This document shows positions 11,378 through 23,486 of a stretch of DNA of 64,000 nucleotides, piece after piece (the stretch's first letter is position 1; each line of letters begins with the position of its first letter). The notes under the pieces are model-generated. The model made no database searches. It saw only the letters and a list, made by a program, of their open reading frames with translations, and was not told where the DNA came from. The position numbers were made by a program, and so were the translations under genes. Where the stretch lies: NCBI GenBank assembly GCA_025330725.1, contig JAIWND010000052.1, positions 1-64,000 on the forward strand. Direction: 5' to 3'. This DNA is from Chlamydoabsidia padenii. Lineage: Eukaryota > Mucoromycota > Mucoromycetes > Mucorales > Cunninghamellaceae.

Positions 11378-12844
11378 CTAATCGTCATTGGGGGTTTTAT
11401 GCAAGCGTTTTATCAAAAATCCACAAATACGATTGATCATTGCTGCACTAGGACGTTGGCGGGCTTTCAAGACGGGTACTGGTGTAGTCGCTACGGCATC
11501 ATCGACAAGATTATCATCATCAAGAAAGTCGGCATCAAGAAGGTCGTCACCAAGAAGATTTTTATCAACAGAGACTTGTTCAACAGGTACATTGTGAAAG
11601 TCACCACTTCCTGAACCAGCACCATCAATCATTTCTTTGATTTTGGATTTGATATCATTAATTCTGGCCTTGATATTGTTCTCCTTGGCTTCTTCGCACC
11701 GAATTTTGTTTTCACAACGACCTTTGTCTTTACGCCGTTTCAGTCTTCGATTTTTTTTTTTTGATGTTTCCAGAGCCGCCATTCCAGTTTCTTCTGTTTT
11801 ATCTTGAGCAGTGCTAAGGGGGACTTGTTTGTTGTATGATTCTTCTTTTTCGACTTGGTACTAAAAACAAAAGTGTAAACATCAATACCTTAATTATCTT
11901 CATGATGGAATTAGTTAGTTGTTGTTGTTGTTTTTTGATTACCAAGAGATTCTTTTATAGTACAGCTCTTCTCTTTCAGGACATAGGTTTATCCGTAGTA
12001 GCACAGTGATAGCCTTCTTCATAACATACGACACCCGTTTGTCTTCGTACATAACCAGCAAGTTAGTGGCCAGTTCAGCCAATTGTGGCAAAACCAGTTG
12101 GTGGTAGTCATTGGGCAAATCGGAGAGAATACTTGGGTTGAAGTCTTTATCGGGCAACAAAAATTGATCATCAGTATCTTGTAAGGAGGACATTCCCATG
12201 GAAGACACAGACGTTTGAGAAGATGGCATTGAGGGAAGCTCTGCATGTTGTTGTCGCTGTCTTGTACCATAATAATGGTAAAAGAGGCAACCAAGATGAT
12301 TTTCTGTAAATGTACCAAAGAGTCCTCTTTTGCGGGCATCCGTCTGTGCTTTCATATTCATCAGTCTACCCTTCATGTCCCGGTCGGGGTGAGCAAGTCT
12401 TCTGCCATACTTTTATCGGAGATGGAAAGCAGGTACAATGTCAGTAACGAAAGAATACGAAAAATGGCTGTACAAACATAAAATAAATAAAAAGTTAACT
12501 ATCTCCCGTACTAACCAAGTTGATGGAATTACCTGGCAAGATAGAATTGAGTGCTTGCCTTGATCATTTTTACCCCAGTATTTTTCTTCATCCGTTTGTG
12601 TCCCGTTGATAGTGGCTGTTCATCAGATTGCTTTCTTTTGGTGGAGCTGGTCGGTATCTTGGCCTTTGGAGAGATTACTTGATCATATACTTCACTGTAG
12701 TTGGTCGCCACATATGCTTTCCAGTTAACAACATCGTATACCACTTTCCACCACAAATTTCCTTCATGGTCGCTTCAGTGGTGACAGTTGGTACATCTGC
12801 ATGATAAACAGTAATCGTTATTTGAATTTATATACATTTATTCA

Positions 12845-12920
<76 letters not shown>

Positions 12921-13331
12921 TTCTTCATCCTTCTTGCCGTTGTGTTCATTCCACAAGGCTGCAGGTTTTCAATAGCCCAAACGGAAAATAGCTTTGTGTT
13001 GGTCCTCTTTGAATCGTTCCAATATAACTTCCTTGCTTGTGGGATTGTTCTTGTAAGCTCTAACAACCTGTGTCAGTTTTTCTTCCAGTCGGAATTTGAA
13101 TGATATTTTGATGAAATGATCACACCGATCATAATACGTAGCTTTATCATACACACTCAAAGCATCTACATGAGGAGGGCAGGATGTGCTATGTTTGAAG
13201 GACAAGCATCTGTATCCATATCCATAGGGTCCATTATGGTAAGGACGTTGAATGTAATATGAAGGGTACAGTCCTAGCAAAAGTATGAAGAAGAAGAAAT
13301 GCTCTGTGTGAGAAAAAAAAACATTATGCAT
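11378..13331 (-). pseudogene. Degenerate ORF fragments upstream of the Fanzor-like relic, possibly its N-terminal part
   Basis: Four minus-strand ORF pieces (13331-12969, 12756-12529, 12376-11939, 11782-11378) have biased, protein-like composition: basic and Lys-rich, an acidic stretch, and helical Leu-rich segments. They show no domain I recognise. They share the strand of the nuclease relic immediately downstream, and Fanzor proteins of these fungi have long, poorly conserved N-terminal halves, so they may be one broken gene with it. A 70-base T run at 12848-12917 separates the first two pieces. Confidence 0.35.
12848..12917. repeat. 70-base poly-T tract
   Basis: Uninterrupted T run on the plus strand, the longest homopolymer in the window. 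It gives spurious poly-Lys and poly-Phe ORFs on the two strands. Confidence 0.95.
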
Positions 13332-13729
13332 AGAAGGTTTTAAAAAGTCTGTGTTTCAATTAGATTGCTTCTGTCGACCGTCCAGATTGGGTTAACAGAT
13401 CATATAATCATCAACGAGAGACAATGTCATGATTATCTAGTGTAGCATATGCGTAGGATTTCAGCATAAGATCACTACTGCATCACTGTAAACAATTATA
13501 TGTACTTTGTTTTATGATCACTTCTGGTGCTGCTTCTCAGGGTTCATGCAACTGTGAACAAATAAGATTGTGGTCCCACTACATAGACTCATTGACATTT
13601 GATGTATCGGCGCTTTAATTTCATATTTAGGGCGTCGCTGGAATGTGATGGGTGGATGGGTGGATGGATGAATGGATAGGAATTACCCTCTAACCACACG
13701 GCCCACTTAATAACCCCCCCCCACCATTC

Positions 13730-16260
13730 ACTTGGCTCTAACTATACGCTCGCAGGATAGCGAGATTCGAATCATGCAAGTGCATACGGTGTTTTAATTT
13801 CAGATCCCGGTTCTGCATGAATTTCCCAATCCAGCAAACCATGTGCCATCGTCGACGGCAAAAAAAAAAAATCCACGACCGATCATGTAAATTACACGAT
13901 TCATACATGATTTCCAGCATGTCACCTTTAATAAAATGCATGATTAAAATTATGTAAAAATACATGATTTTTATATGATTGACATGATGTATCGCGAGTC
14001 TGAATCATGTAAATACCCGATCATACACGATCCCATCTTGTAAATAATAATCCCACCCCACGCCCAAACATTGTATAAAATGATGTTATAAAAGGCTATT
14101 GATTATGTTATATATAAATATATATATATATAGAGGTAATAATAGTAATATCTAACAATAATAGTAGCTATATAGTAAAAAAATAAAATATAATTCCTGC
14201 CGTCGTCGTCTTTTTCGGGTCGAGATGTCATCGTTCGTTGCTTTTCCTTCGTCTTTCCTTTTCGATCAATTTCCTGTACATCTGGAGCCACAAGAGGCAA
14301 TGAAGAAGTGAAGTTAACCTTGTTGGTGATGAAGAGGAGGGACCGACCGCGTCAGCTACTGTCTTGGATGTGGGTGTTGTTATTGTTGCCAATATTTTAA
14401 AAGTTATCAATCGAATTAGTTCACAAACGGGATAGCTTTTAGGACCATTCCAATCGTAATATGTTTGAAGCAAACCATTTAGTTTCGCACCAAACCATGT
14501 AGTAACTTTGGTGCCCAAATGGCTCCATCCTTTTGTTTCAGAGGGTACTTGGTCTTCATTTCATTCAAAGTCGTGTTGGTATGATACGAAGGACATCCTA
14601 GAAATCGACGTTGCTGCTTCGACTACGGTACATTTTTCCTAGGTCGTCTTTTCCTGCATGTGTTGGGTGGTGAGTATCAAGTAAAGGGTACGATTGTTAT
14701 TCTGGTTGAAGTTCCTGCAACTATTGTTGTTCCAGCTGTTGTTGAGTATCCAATAGTTGTTGTTGAGTATCAAGTAGTAGTAGTTGCTGTTCGAGTAATC
14801 GTTCAAGCTATTCTTCTATTCGTCCAGTTGCATTAGTTAAAGTATTGGCAGTATTATTTAGTTATCCATTTCCATTTTCTACTGCTTTCAATCGTTAGTC
14901 TATGGTCATGATCGTGTCGAGTGATTGTTTGGTTGATTGCCTAAATAGAAATAAGAAAGGTAACTAACAATAAAAAAGGTGTTGTGGCGCAGAAAGGGTT
15001 GATGTTTTGCAAAGTAACATAGTATATAGTGTATTAATGCCCAAATAACATTTCTAAGTGAGTTTTACCTGATTTGTGTGCTTTTCAGTAGGTGATTGTG
15101 AATGTTGTAAAAAGGACAGCAAGAAAGAAAAGTAAAATCAGCATTTAAAAACCCCACTTCTTCCCCACTTTATCACTATAATGAAACTGGTCTGCACTGT
15201 AAACAATGCTTGTACGAATGCTCGATGGTTGGTCTACTGGGGGTATCTTTAATTGAAAAATCAACAAATGACATGGACAACCAACCAATCAACAGCAACA
15301 ACAATAGCGTACCTCTTAATTTCAACACCATATATTCGGTGATTTATTAACAGGTGCTGCACATCGATCGGTGACCAAAAGAATCCACTATCCGATGATC
15401 TCCAAGGTCCTGGTTAACAGGTTTTGCAGACATACAAGCTTCCCCATTACACGGCAACATACTATTTTGGTGATGTGCTATTCTTCTTGGAACATCGTGG
15501 TGCACAATACGTTGTCGTATGGCTTTATCAAATGGAATATGATTATGACAATTGGATGTATTATATAGGTGACCCGAATACTTAAAAACGAACAGTGGTA
15601 TTGGAGACCAACGGTGGGATACCTGAAAAACAGTACGTCTTCTGGAAAACAATGGTGATTGGTATGTATACAATGGCAAAGTACCGTGGTAGATTAGAAT
15701 AATTGTAGTAATAGTTTTATATGGTGAATAAATAAATAAAAAGTAATGTTTTTATCATTGGTATCAACCAATGTGTTTTTTATTAATGGATGAGGTTTTA
15801 TTATTCCTCGGATCATGTATATCCATGATGTATCATGTAGATTACACGATGCCACGATTGATCATGTCTCATCATATATACTTCACGATTAAATCAGGTA
15901 AATATATGATGGATCTTGTATCAGGTAATTACTTGATTCAATCGTGATTAATATTACAAGATCCAACATGTATTTACCTGATTCAATCATGCAATCGTAT
16001 AAGTACACGATGGATCTTGTAATATCACGATGGAGATCATGCATTTTACATGATTATACTTGATCCATCGTACAATGGTGTAATTTACAAGATCAATCAT
16101 GCATTTTTTTAACGTGGTCAGGGGTAGTCTAGGAGAGGAGTAATCGACGTTCGAAAAAAAATCCCGAGTTTTTTCATCATGGCATGGCTCCCATAAACCA
16201 CCCAACAACACCTGATTATGCAGATTCGAATCCCGGTTCATGCATATTACCCCTTACACC
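13730..16260. mobile_element. Decayed transposon with ATCATG/CATGAT subterminal repeats
   Basis: Two AT-rich flanks of about 270-300 bp, roughly 13770-14040 and 15810-16110, are packed with ATCATG or its complement CATGAT, often in phrases such as ATCATGTAAATTACACGAT. I count seven on the left and eight on the right. Clusters of short subterminal motifs at both ends are typical of binding arrays of cut-and-paste transposases. The interior (14.2-15.7 kb) holds broken reading frames. On the minus strand at 14.6-14.9 kb there is a coiled-coil-like, Gln/Leu-rich frame with repeated in-frame stops. On the plus strand, 15.43-15.68 kb reads YFGDVLFFLEHRGAQYVVVW in a frame interrupted once. Exact ends and target duplication were not found, so borders are approximate and the superfamily is unknown. 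Confidence 0.5.
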
Positions 16261-16595
16261 TGACCCCAACTCTATACCAAGGTTGTCGTAGTCGTTGTCG
16301 TTAATGCTGCAGTCGGTGAAACCTCTAGGACAATCGACATACACCGTGCCATCATGGTGACCAAAGTGTTGTAGGGAAACCTTGTTTTTAATCACCCGGG
16401 ACCTAGATGTCATGTTGTAATACGTCGTGTTCGTTCGTTGCGATTATTTTTACAAAATCAACACCCAATCCCGGCAAGGTATGACGCAAGTGGCTGGACA
16501 AATGGTATCGAAATCGTCCACCGCACCAGTAGCACGTTGGTTGAGCAAGTTTATAACTGATCGAATCAAAGCCATAGTAAAAGAGAACGTTATGT

Positions 16596-16634
<39 letters not shown>

Positions 16635-16969
16635 AGAAGAGAAAGAAAACAATCTTTTTTGGTTTTGCGCTTTGACTATTTTGAAATGGCGCCTATAGGA
16701 AGCCACTCGGGCTAAAGTTTTCCCTAATCAACGAAAATTAAATTTACTCTGGGCGAATCAGATCGGAAATTGAATTGAAAGCATGCCGAGGAAACAAAGA
16801 TTTAATATTTATAAAAAAAGGTTGTTCATTATTTATTTCCTCCACTACAGAAGATCTAATTGTATACGATAATCCTATTAAACTAGCAACAGCCCTAGAC
16901 ACTAATTGTAATTGTTATGATATAAAAAGAGACCATCATTTTCCCATCACCATGTATGTATATAATCCA
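16261..16969. other. Intergenic with (GA)n microsatellite; a possible short ORF
   Basis: A (GA)n tract of about 30 nt occupies 16602-16631. Around 16470-16580 both strands are open for roughly 40 codons; on the minus strand the stretch starts MALIRSVINLLNQRATG. It has no recognised relative and could be a broken 5' exon. The rest is AT-rich. Confidence 0.4.
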
Positions 16970-17535
16970 TTAAGCGCGATAAGCCCAACCGTTTTCACCC
17001 ATAGTATCAACAAACTTGCTATCAGCCTTTTCCATAATCTTGTCACGTAAATCACCAAAGATAACATGTCCTTCCACCTTGGCAAAATGTTTAGGTTCCC
17101 AAGCCGCCGCCTTGGATTCTTCACGTTCTTTACGGAGAGCACGTTGAGCATTTTCGATTAAAGACTTTTCAGAGGACGCTGTTGCATAATCACCGGCCAC
17201 CAAAGCTTCAGAGACTTTTTGCCACACCCGACGGGATTCCAATTCACCTTGTTCGGATGCAGGTGCCACATGAGGCACAGGTTTCGCCAAATTGGTCAGA
17301 TCCAAAAAGGGTTCTGCAGGTTGCTTGTGCTTGGTCAAGGTTGATTTGGCCGTCCATTGACCTTCAATCACTGTAGGTCCACCATGTTTCATCTTGTCGT
17401 TGCTGATAGTTGCCTTAAAATGGTGCACTTCACCTGAAATCCATCCTTTGGTGGTATATTCAATGGCCGCATGGAATCCACTTGATGATTGGATATAAGA
17501 AGTACCATACAATTCAACATAAGGAGCTACACACA

Positions 17536-17568
<33 letters not shown>

Positions 17569-18522
17569 AAAGAGAGAGAGAGGTAAGGTCAAGTTGCGTG
17601 TAAATTGTAATACTGTGCCCTACCTGCATACCAAATCCCATTCACAGATAGAGAAGGCAAAGTGAATAAATAAGTTTCATTGTTCTTGCTGGCCAACTTT
17701 AAAGTGCAATAACCGACTTGATCCACCAACATTTGAGTACCAGAGAAACGCGTCTTTTGCCCATCATGCCCCATGACCGAGACACCTGCCTTGTCATTGG
17801 TGATATAGAAACCAGAGACAGGAGGATGATGAGAGACTTGTTCACAGATAATACGAGTACCGTCGTCCCAATTACAGTAGAATTGTTCACCAAGGATTGG
17901 GTTAAAGGGTTTCTTTTCCCATTCACCTTTAGGCACCCGGCTAGAGAAGGATCCATTCAAGGAGGAGATGAACCATTTGACCGCTGCGTAGAATCGTTCT
18001 TCTGCATCATCCGAATCTCCGATTGAGCTGAACTATAGTTAAAAAGAAGGGAGAGAGAGGGAGAGAGATGAGTAGAATGATCGTTGTTGTTGCTGTTGTT
18101 TTATATACTATACCAAAGTAGGTTGATCGGCCCAGAATGATCTAAAAAGAAGAGTGGTAAATCAGTAACTGGGAAGTAACAAAAAGTGCCACGTGTATCA
18201 TCCAAAAAGTCATAAAGAAGACATCAACAGTGTAACGGTATCATATGAAAGTGGACCAACCATCTTCCATCTTGTACAGTTCTTGTAGATGAATCCTTTT
18301 CCTTCCCCCCCCCCATTATCACTATCATCATCACCTTTTTGTTTTGCATTGTTCCGTTAATGTTACTTACGAGTATTCCAATAAAGAGATGGGCGCTAAT
18401 AAAAAGGAGGGGCAAGTCAAGCTGGAGAGATCACCAGTGAATGAGGCAAGGGTTTTCAAGAATGAAGAAAAACTACCTTGCTGATCAACAGGAATGCTTT
18501 CAAGAGCGTTGTCGTTACTCAT
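16970..18522 (-). CDS. Oxysterol-binding protein, Kes1/Osh4-like short form
   Basis: Cytosolic lipid-exchange protein expected to bind sterols and phosphoinositides at membrane contacts or Golgi membranes. Four exons join in frame: 18371-18522, 18114-18141 (only 28 nt), 17624-18032 and 16970-17526, for 381 residues. That is close to yeast Kes1 and lacks room for PH, ankyrin or FFAT modules. The N-terminus reads SLTCPSFLLAPISLLEYS, the lid and first strands of the domain. The family signature EQVSHHPPVSGFYI is in exon 3, preceded by KPFNPILGEQF. The C-terminus has the usual basic helical region (AQRALRKEREESKAAAWEPK). The intron at 17527-17623 carries adjacent T and A runs. Nothing is broken. 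The start is the first in-frame ATG, and the frame stays open through LLAP without an intron. Confidence 0.92.
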
Positions 18523-19354
18523 TGATTATGATGGAGAATAAAAAAAAAAAGGGAAAGGAAAAAAAGGAGGAGGAGAAAAAAAAACAAATGAGGGAGGAGG
18601 AACTCAACTTTTCTTTGAAACGCCGCATGACCCTGATTTTTTCGTTCCTTTCTTTGGTCATGAGTTGGGTGATATCATCTCCACGCATTAAATACAAATA
18701 TCATGTATGTGTTTCTCTTGGGCTGATAAGACAGATGTGTTAACGTTAGATCTATTTCAAAACCCCCCATTCATTTAGGCCCTAGAGCACGTTATAACAA
18801 AGGCGTGGAGACAGGTCTTTTGGCACTATCAAATCTCTATGAATCAAGTCGGATAGATATATATCTTTGAAGTCTTATCTGAAATGACACTTGAATTGGG
18901 ATAAACGAAGAGAACTGTACGTACACTAGGGTTGTGCTTTAAAAACTTAATTTGAAAATGTCAATCGGCATATAAAATAAATCATAATCCTATGATATGC
19001 TCTCCGTGATTTTGACAGACTATCATTTTTTCGCGCTTTGATAAGGGCAAACACAATAGATGGGGGTGAGTGCTGGCCAACTGTTTTTCTTTAAAAAAAA
19101 TATGTGTTGGACCCTTTCAATCGTCTTGGAATATCGTGATACTCAAAGCTGAGGTCTATCCAATTCAAACTCAATAGCCCCATATCTGTTTTTTTTGTTT
19201 TGTTTTGGTTCGGCTGCTACGCTTTTATTTTTCCACAATCACCTCATGTTCAACTCAATCCGAACCTTTTTGTGTAAAAAAAGACACGCACACGCATATG
19301 CAACCCATATTTCATTAACTTATAGAGAATCTTTTTGTAGACGGAGGTGGTACA
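18523..19354. other. Intergenic between divergent OSBP and TRM2 genes
   Basis: Holds the promoters of the two divergent genes. A purine-rich stretch (18540-18600) lies just upstream of the OSBP start. An acceptor-like TTTTTGTAG at 19333-19341, just before the TRM2 ATG, hints at a spliced leader region. No other coding segment recognised. Confidence 0.5.
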
Positions 19355-21436
19355 ATGACTCCCAAGGACAAGATTATTCACCGAGTAAAAGTTCTCAATT
19401 TGCCATCCAAAGAGACCGTACAGATCAAGAAGCTATTTAATACCCATGGTATCAAGAAATTCAAAAAAGCACCCCAATGGAATTATGCCTACATTACTTT
19501 TGACGTAAGCGGGAAACTTTTCTATTCAATAGGGAGCTCATAATACCCATTTTTTTGTGTGCGAGGTAGTCGAAAATCGCGGCCCAGGAAACTATGGCCA
19601 CATTGAACGGGATCCAATTTAAGAAAAGGACCCTGGCAACCGAGTATGCTCAAATCTCCGAAGAAGTTTTTCGGCAACGTTTTTTTCCACCACCACCACC
19701 ACAGCAACAACAAAAACAGCAACAACAAAATGAGAAAGTGGACAATAGAAATTTCGCTGAACGATTAGCTGATCAAGTAACACCTCTTTACAAGTGAGAA
19801 CTTTAAAATAAAAAATAAAAAATGAAAGCGGAGAACCAAAGCCTTCATTTCTTCCTTTTTTAGGATACCCTATGAAGATCAACTGGCAAGGAAACATATA
19901 TTAGGCATCAGGCAGCTGAGAACATTGAGGAAAAAGTTGGTCCCACTAGCAGAAATGACACCAGAACGCAAAGAACAATTGGCTTGGATATATGAAAAGT
20001 AACAAAAGAAAAACGATCCCCTCCTCATACCGTACTCAACTAAAAAATTCCTTTGAGGTAGTATTGAAGACCCGCCTTGTCAAGTACTAAATCCAATAGG
20101 TTCACCTATCACTGAAGGGTATCGAACAAAATGTGAGTTCTCTATTGGGAAAGATCCACATGGTCAAGCTACCGTTGGATTTCTGGAAGGATTATATCGA
20201 GATGGTTTGATACATGTATTAGAGCCAAGTCAATCGATCCATGTCCCGCAGGTTTCTAAACAAATCGCGAAAGCCATGGAAGACTATATTCGATTGTCTG
20301 ATTATCCAGTTTACGATCGGGTTTCGAAACAAGGGGTATGGCGATCATTGATGACCAAGGCACAACATACAGGCGATGGTAAAAATAAAAGGGGGAGGAA
20401 ATTGTGCCTCTTCTTTTTTTGTCCTCATGTATAATTCTTCTTTCTAGTCATGGTTCTGATCCAGATGAAAACCGCCAATTTCTCAGTCGACCAACTAGAA
20501 CAAGAAAAACAGAAACTAATAAACTACTGGACTAGTACCAGTTCTTTCCCTATCAAGACCTTGATTTTACAACAATGGGATGGAGATAGTAACGGAATCA
20601 AGGATCAACAGACTGAGGTCTTGATAGGAGATGGGTATGTGTATGAACAACTTTTGGGTCAGCGATTCAGGATTTCAAGTCAAGCGTTCTTTCAAGTCAA
20701 TACCCAAGCGACTGAACGAATGCTCCATACTTGCTCAGATTGGTGTGCCTCTACTGATAAGAAGAAGAAGAAGAAAACAACTCTCTTGGATTTATGTTGT
20801 GGATGTGGATCGATTGGAATCACCATGGCTCACTCGGTCGATCGAATTATTGGGATTGAAATGGTACCTGATGCTATTGATGATGCACGATTCAATGCCC
20901 GACTCAACAGTAAGTGATATGTATCCCTCTCTCTCTCTCTCTTTTTTCTAAACTCTTGTCGCTTTCACTAGATGTTACAAACGCACATTATTATGCTTGC
21001 AAGGTAGAAGAGAAAATCGGTGTGGTGACTTATGAACAAAATGAAAATGTCGTGGCTGTTCTCGATCCTCCCAGGTATATATATCCCATTCACAAAAGAA
21101 ACTCGTTTTTGTCCCCCCCCCCTAATTGAGTGATATCTACCAACTAGGAGTGGAGTTCATAGCAGTGTCATCCGTGCAGTAAGAGAATCATCACAAATCA
21201 AAAAGGTTATATTCATCAGTTGTGATGCAAAGCAAGCAATGCAAAACTTTATCAGGTAAATAGGAAAACAAAGAAACAAAGAAACTTACGGTTATTGATG
21301 ATATGTCATCAGTCTATGTCGACCCACATCAAACAAGTATCAAGGCACTCCGTTCAAACCTAATCGAGCAGTGACCATTGATCTTTTCCCGCATACCAAT
21401 CATGCTGAACTAATGATTGAATTTGTCCGGATTTGA
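19355..21436 (+). CDS. TRM2: tRNA (uracil-5-)-methyltransferase, TRM2/TRMT2A type
   Basis: Methylates U54 in the T-loop of tRNA using S-adenosylmethionine. Eight exons join in frame: 19355-19504, 19570-19793, 19864-19998, 20062-20378, 20448-20909, 20972-21074, 21148-21255 and 21313-21436, for 540 residues. Residues 8-70 resemble the RRM-like domain of animal TRMT2A (VKVLNLPSKETVQIKKLF), which suggests that type rather than yeast Trm2 architecture. A poly-Pro/Gln spacer follows. The methyltransferase domain holds the SAM-binding LLDLCCGCGSIGITMA, the substrate motif DPPRSGVHSSV, and IFISCDAKQAMQNF with the expected nucleophilic cysteine. Introns are all under 75 nt. Human TRMT2A has an N-terminal extension beyond the RRM that is not visible here, so an upstream exon is possible. 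Intact and probably functional. Confidence 0.92.
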
Positions 21437-21660
21437 TCGAAAAAGAGGCATGTCTATTTTCAGAATCGACTCAACACCCTCAGCTAAAAAGAAAAATAAC
21501 CCCATATATTCACATAAAAAAAACTACCCTCTAGAAAACTGTCGCCATTCATGCGAGCGGATACAAATACAAATCCCGATAGTGGCTTATTGAGAACCGA
21601 CCACATCTAAAGAAGAAAAAAAGGCCATTCATTCCTCTTCATTCAAATAAACTTTTAATC

Positions 21661-21920
21661 ATGTATTTAATGTACTACTTGGACAAGAAAGGTGAACGTG
21701 TATACACCCTCAAGGTAAAAAGAAAATATTTATCTTTGACTTTACACCTACTGATACTTTTTTTTTACTTGACTATTAGAAAACCGATCCTTTTGGTAAC
21801 GCTACTAAATCAGCCCACCCTGCCCGATTCTCACCTGACGATAAATTCTCTCGACAACGTGTGACGATCAAGAAACGATACAATATCTTATTATCTCAGC
21901 TATCTGCTCGTCCATTGTAA
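21661..21920 (+). CDS. NOP10: NOP10, H/ACA snoRNP protein
   Basis: Small subunit of the H/ACA pseudouridylation complex (with dyskerin/Cbf5, Nhp2 and Gar1), acting in the nucleolus on rRNA and snRNA. Two exons, 21661-21714 and 21780-21920, give exactly 64 residues, the usual size. The N-terminal β-hairpin reads [18 protein letters not shown]; the C-terminal part includes [15 protein letters not shown] and ends QLSARPL. The zinc-binding cysteines of the archaeal homologue are absent, as is normal in eukaryotes. It starts 225 nt after the stop of TRM2 on the same strand, so the two RNA-modification genes are adjacent. Confidence 0.95.
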
Positions 21921-22248
21921 TTGAACAACCTCAATATTCCTTCCCACTTTTCTTTTTTTTTTTTAAAAAAAAAAAAAAAGGGGGGGGGCACTCTCGTATA
22001 CATAATTCTTCACTACCCCTTCCTTCTCCTTTAGCCATCCTTATTCGCTATTGTCGACTACATATATACATAAATATTTAAATAGAAATAAAAATCAAAT
22101 GTTTTACATTCTGCCAATTATCTTGTAGATCTCGACTGGGGTCAAACAACGGGGTTTTATATCAATGATATTGAAATCAAATATAACCACTTGTTGTTAA
22201 TTCCTTTTGATTAAAAGCTTTGTGATAATTTAGCTTTACCTGCCTGTA

Positions 22249-22581
22249 TCAGGAACGGCGCTCCATCCATTGATCAATACTCGGTATACCAATGCTTACA
22301 AGAAAAAGTGGTGCAATACGGGGGGGGCAGTGCCGGATTTGCCTGAAGATCAGAAGATAGTCATGGGGAATGAGAGTATTGACAACAATGTCCAATAGAA
22401 CAATGGTTAGACCAACTAAAATGATGAAAAGGATGCAGACAATATGAATAAGAGTGGCGTCATTGCTGAGGGGCCTTGGTGAAGGAAAAAAGAAATAGGA
22501 GTAAAGAAAGAAATCATCAAAAACAAAGAGCATAAAGAAACTGATGTCCATACGGTTTGAAGACGCAGTTTTATGAGGCAC
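22249..22581 (-). pseudogene. Orphan exon of a multispanning membrane protein
   Basis: A 110-residue open frame begins directly after an ATATATAG acceptor at 22582-22584 and contains at least two hydrophobic segments (MDISFFMLFVFDDFFLYSYF; LIHIVCILFIILVGLTIVLL). It may end at a donor GTAAGC following PLFL, beyond a seven-C run. No upstream exon with a start was found in the 110 bp before Fanzor copy 1, nor in the 170 bp beyond that element. It may be what is left of a gene interrupted by the insertion. Family not recognised. Confidence 0.35.
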
Positions 22582-23486
22582 CTATATATATATATATGTT
22601 AGTTAAAAGGCAAACCATTCAACATATAATAGACTGAGTACCCATGCATGATCGGGTTTTACGATTGAAATCCCGACTGTGGCGTTGATTACAGTATTCA
22701 AACCTGGGATTGAGACAATGTGAAATATTTTTTAAACCAGAGATTTCTTTTTGTAGACTCGAATTATTATTTTTTAAACAGCATGGTCCTTCAAGTTTAG
22801 ACTAAAAAATACTTTTTGTAGAAAAGGAAAGTTTTATTCGAGATTTGATAAATAGACTTTTTCTAGATTAAGTACATCAACTACAAACCTATTGCTAAAG
22901 TATCTCTAACAAAAGAAGGAGGTACAGATGAGATGGACAGTGATGACTTTGCCATTCATCACTGTGAAATCACTACACTGGCTGACTTCTGTAATGTTCT
23001 TTTTGTCTACAATTGTCGAACAGAAACATCCAGCTCGTGAATGTATTCAGGACATTATCCTACGAAACCGAAGAGAAAAGTGTAACACAACCTTTGTGAC
23101 GAATTAGGAAAAGATCGCCACACACTTCTAACACTTTTTGATTAATCAACCCACTCAACCATTTACTACAAAACTTACTTCCACTTTACTAAAAGTATGA
23201 ATAGCTCAAACATATATATTTATCTTAACTACACCTTTTATTATATCCGAATCAGAAAAACTATAAAATAAAAGCACAATTTGAAATAAAGAAAACGTAA
23301 TCTTCACGGTTGTTATAACTTTGTCCAAATTTGTCGAACAAAGAAATGTGTTCATATTCGTTCAATCATTTGAAAAAATGGAAGATATAAATACACCAAG
23401 TTTCTTTCTGTTCAATATATATATATATATATCCTTTTCTCTATCTCTCTTTCTTCTAATCAGCAAGTAACTCTTTGGTGATAGTG

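Noticed and set aside
12842..13066. Poly-Lys ORF (-) and poly-Phe ORF (+)
   Set aside because: Both are produced by the 70-base T run and carry no other signal of coding.
16200..16250. GATTCGAATCCCGG resembling a tRNA B box
   Set aside because: No A box or cloverleaf on either strand at the needed spacing; it belongs to the edge of the 13.7-16.3 kb element.
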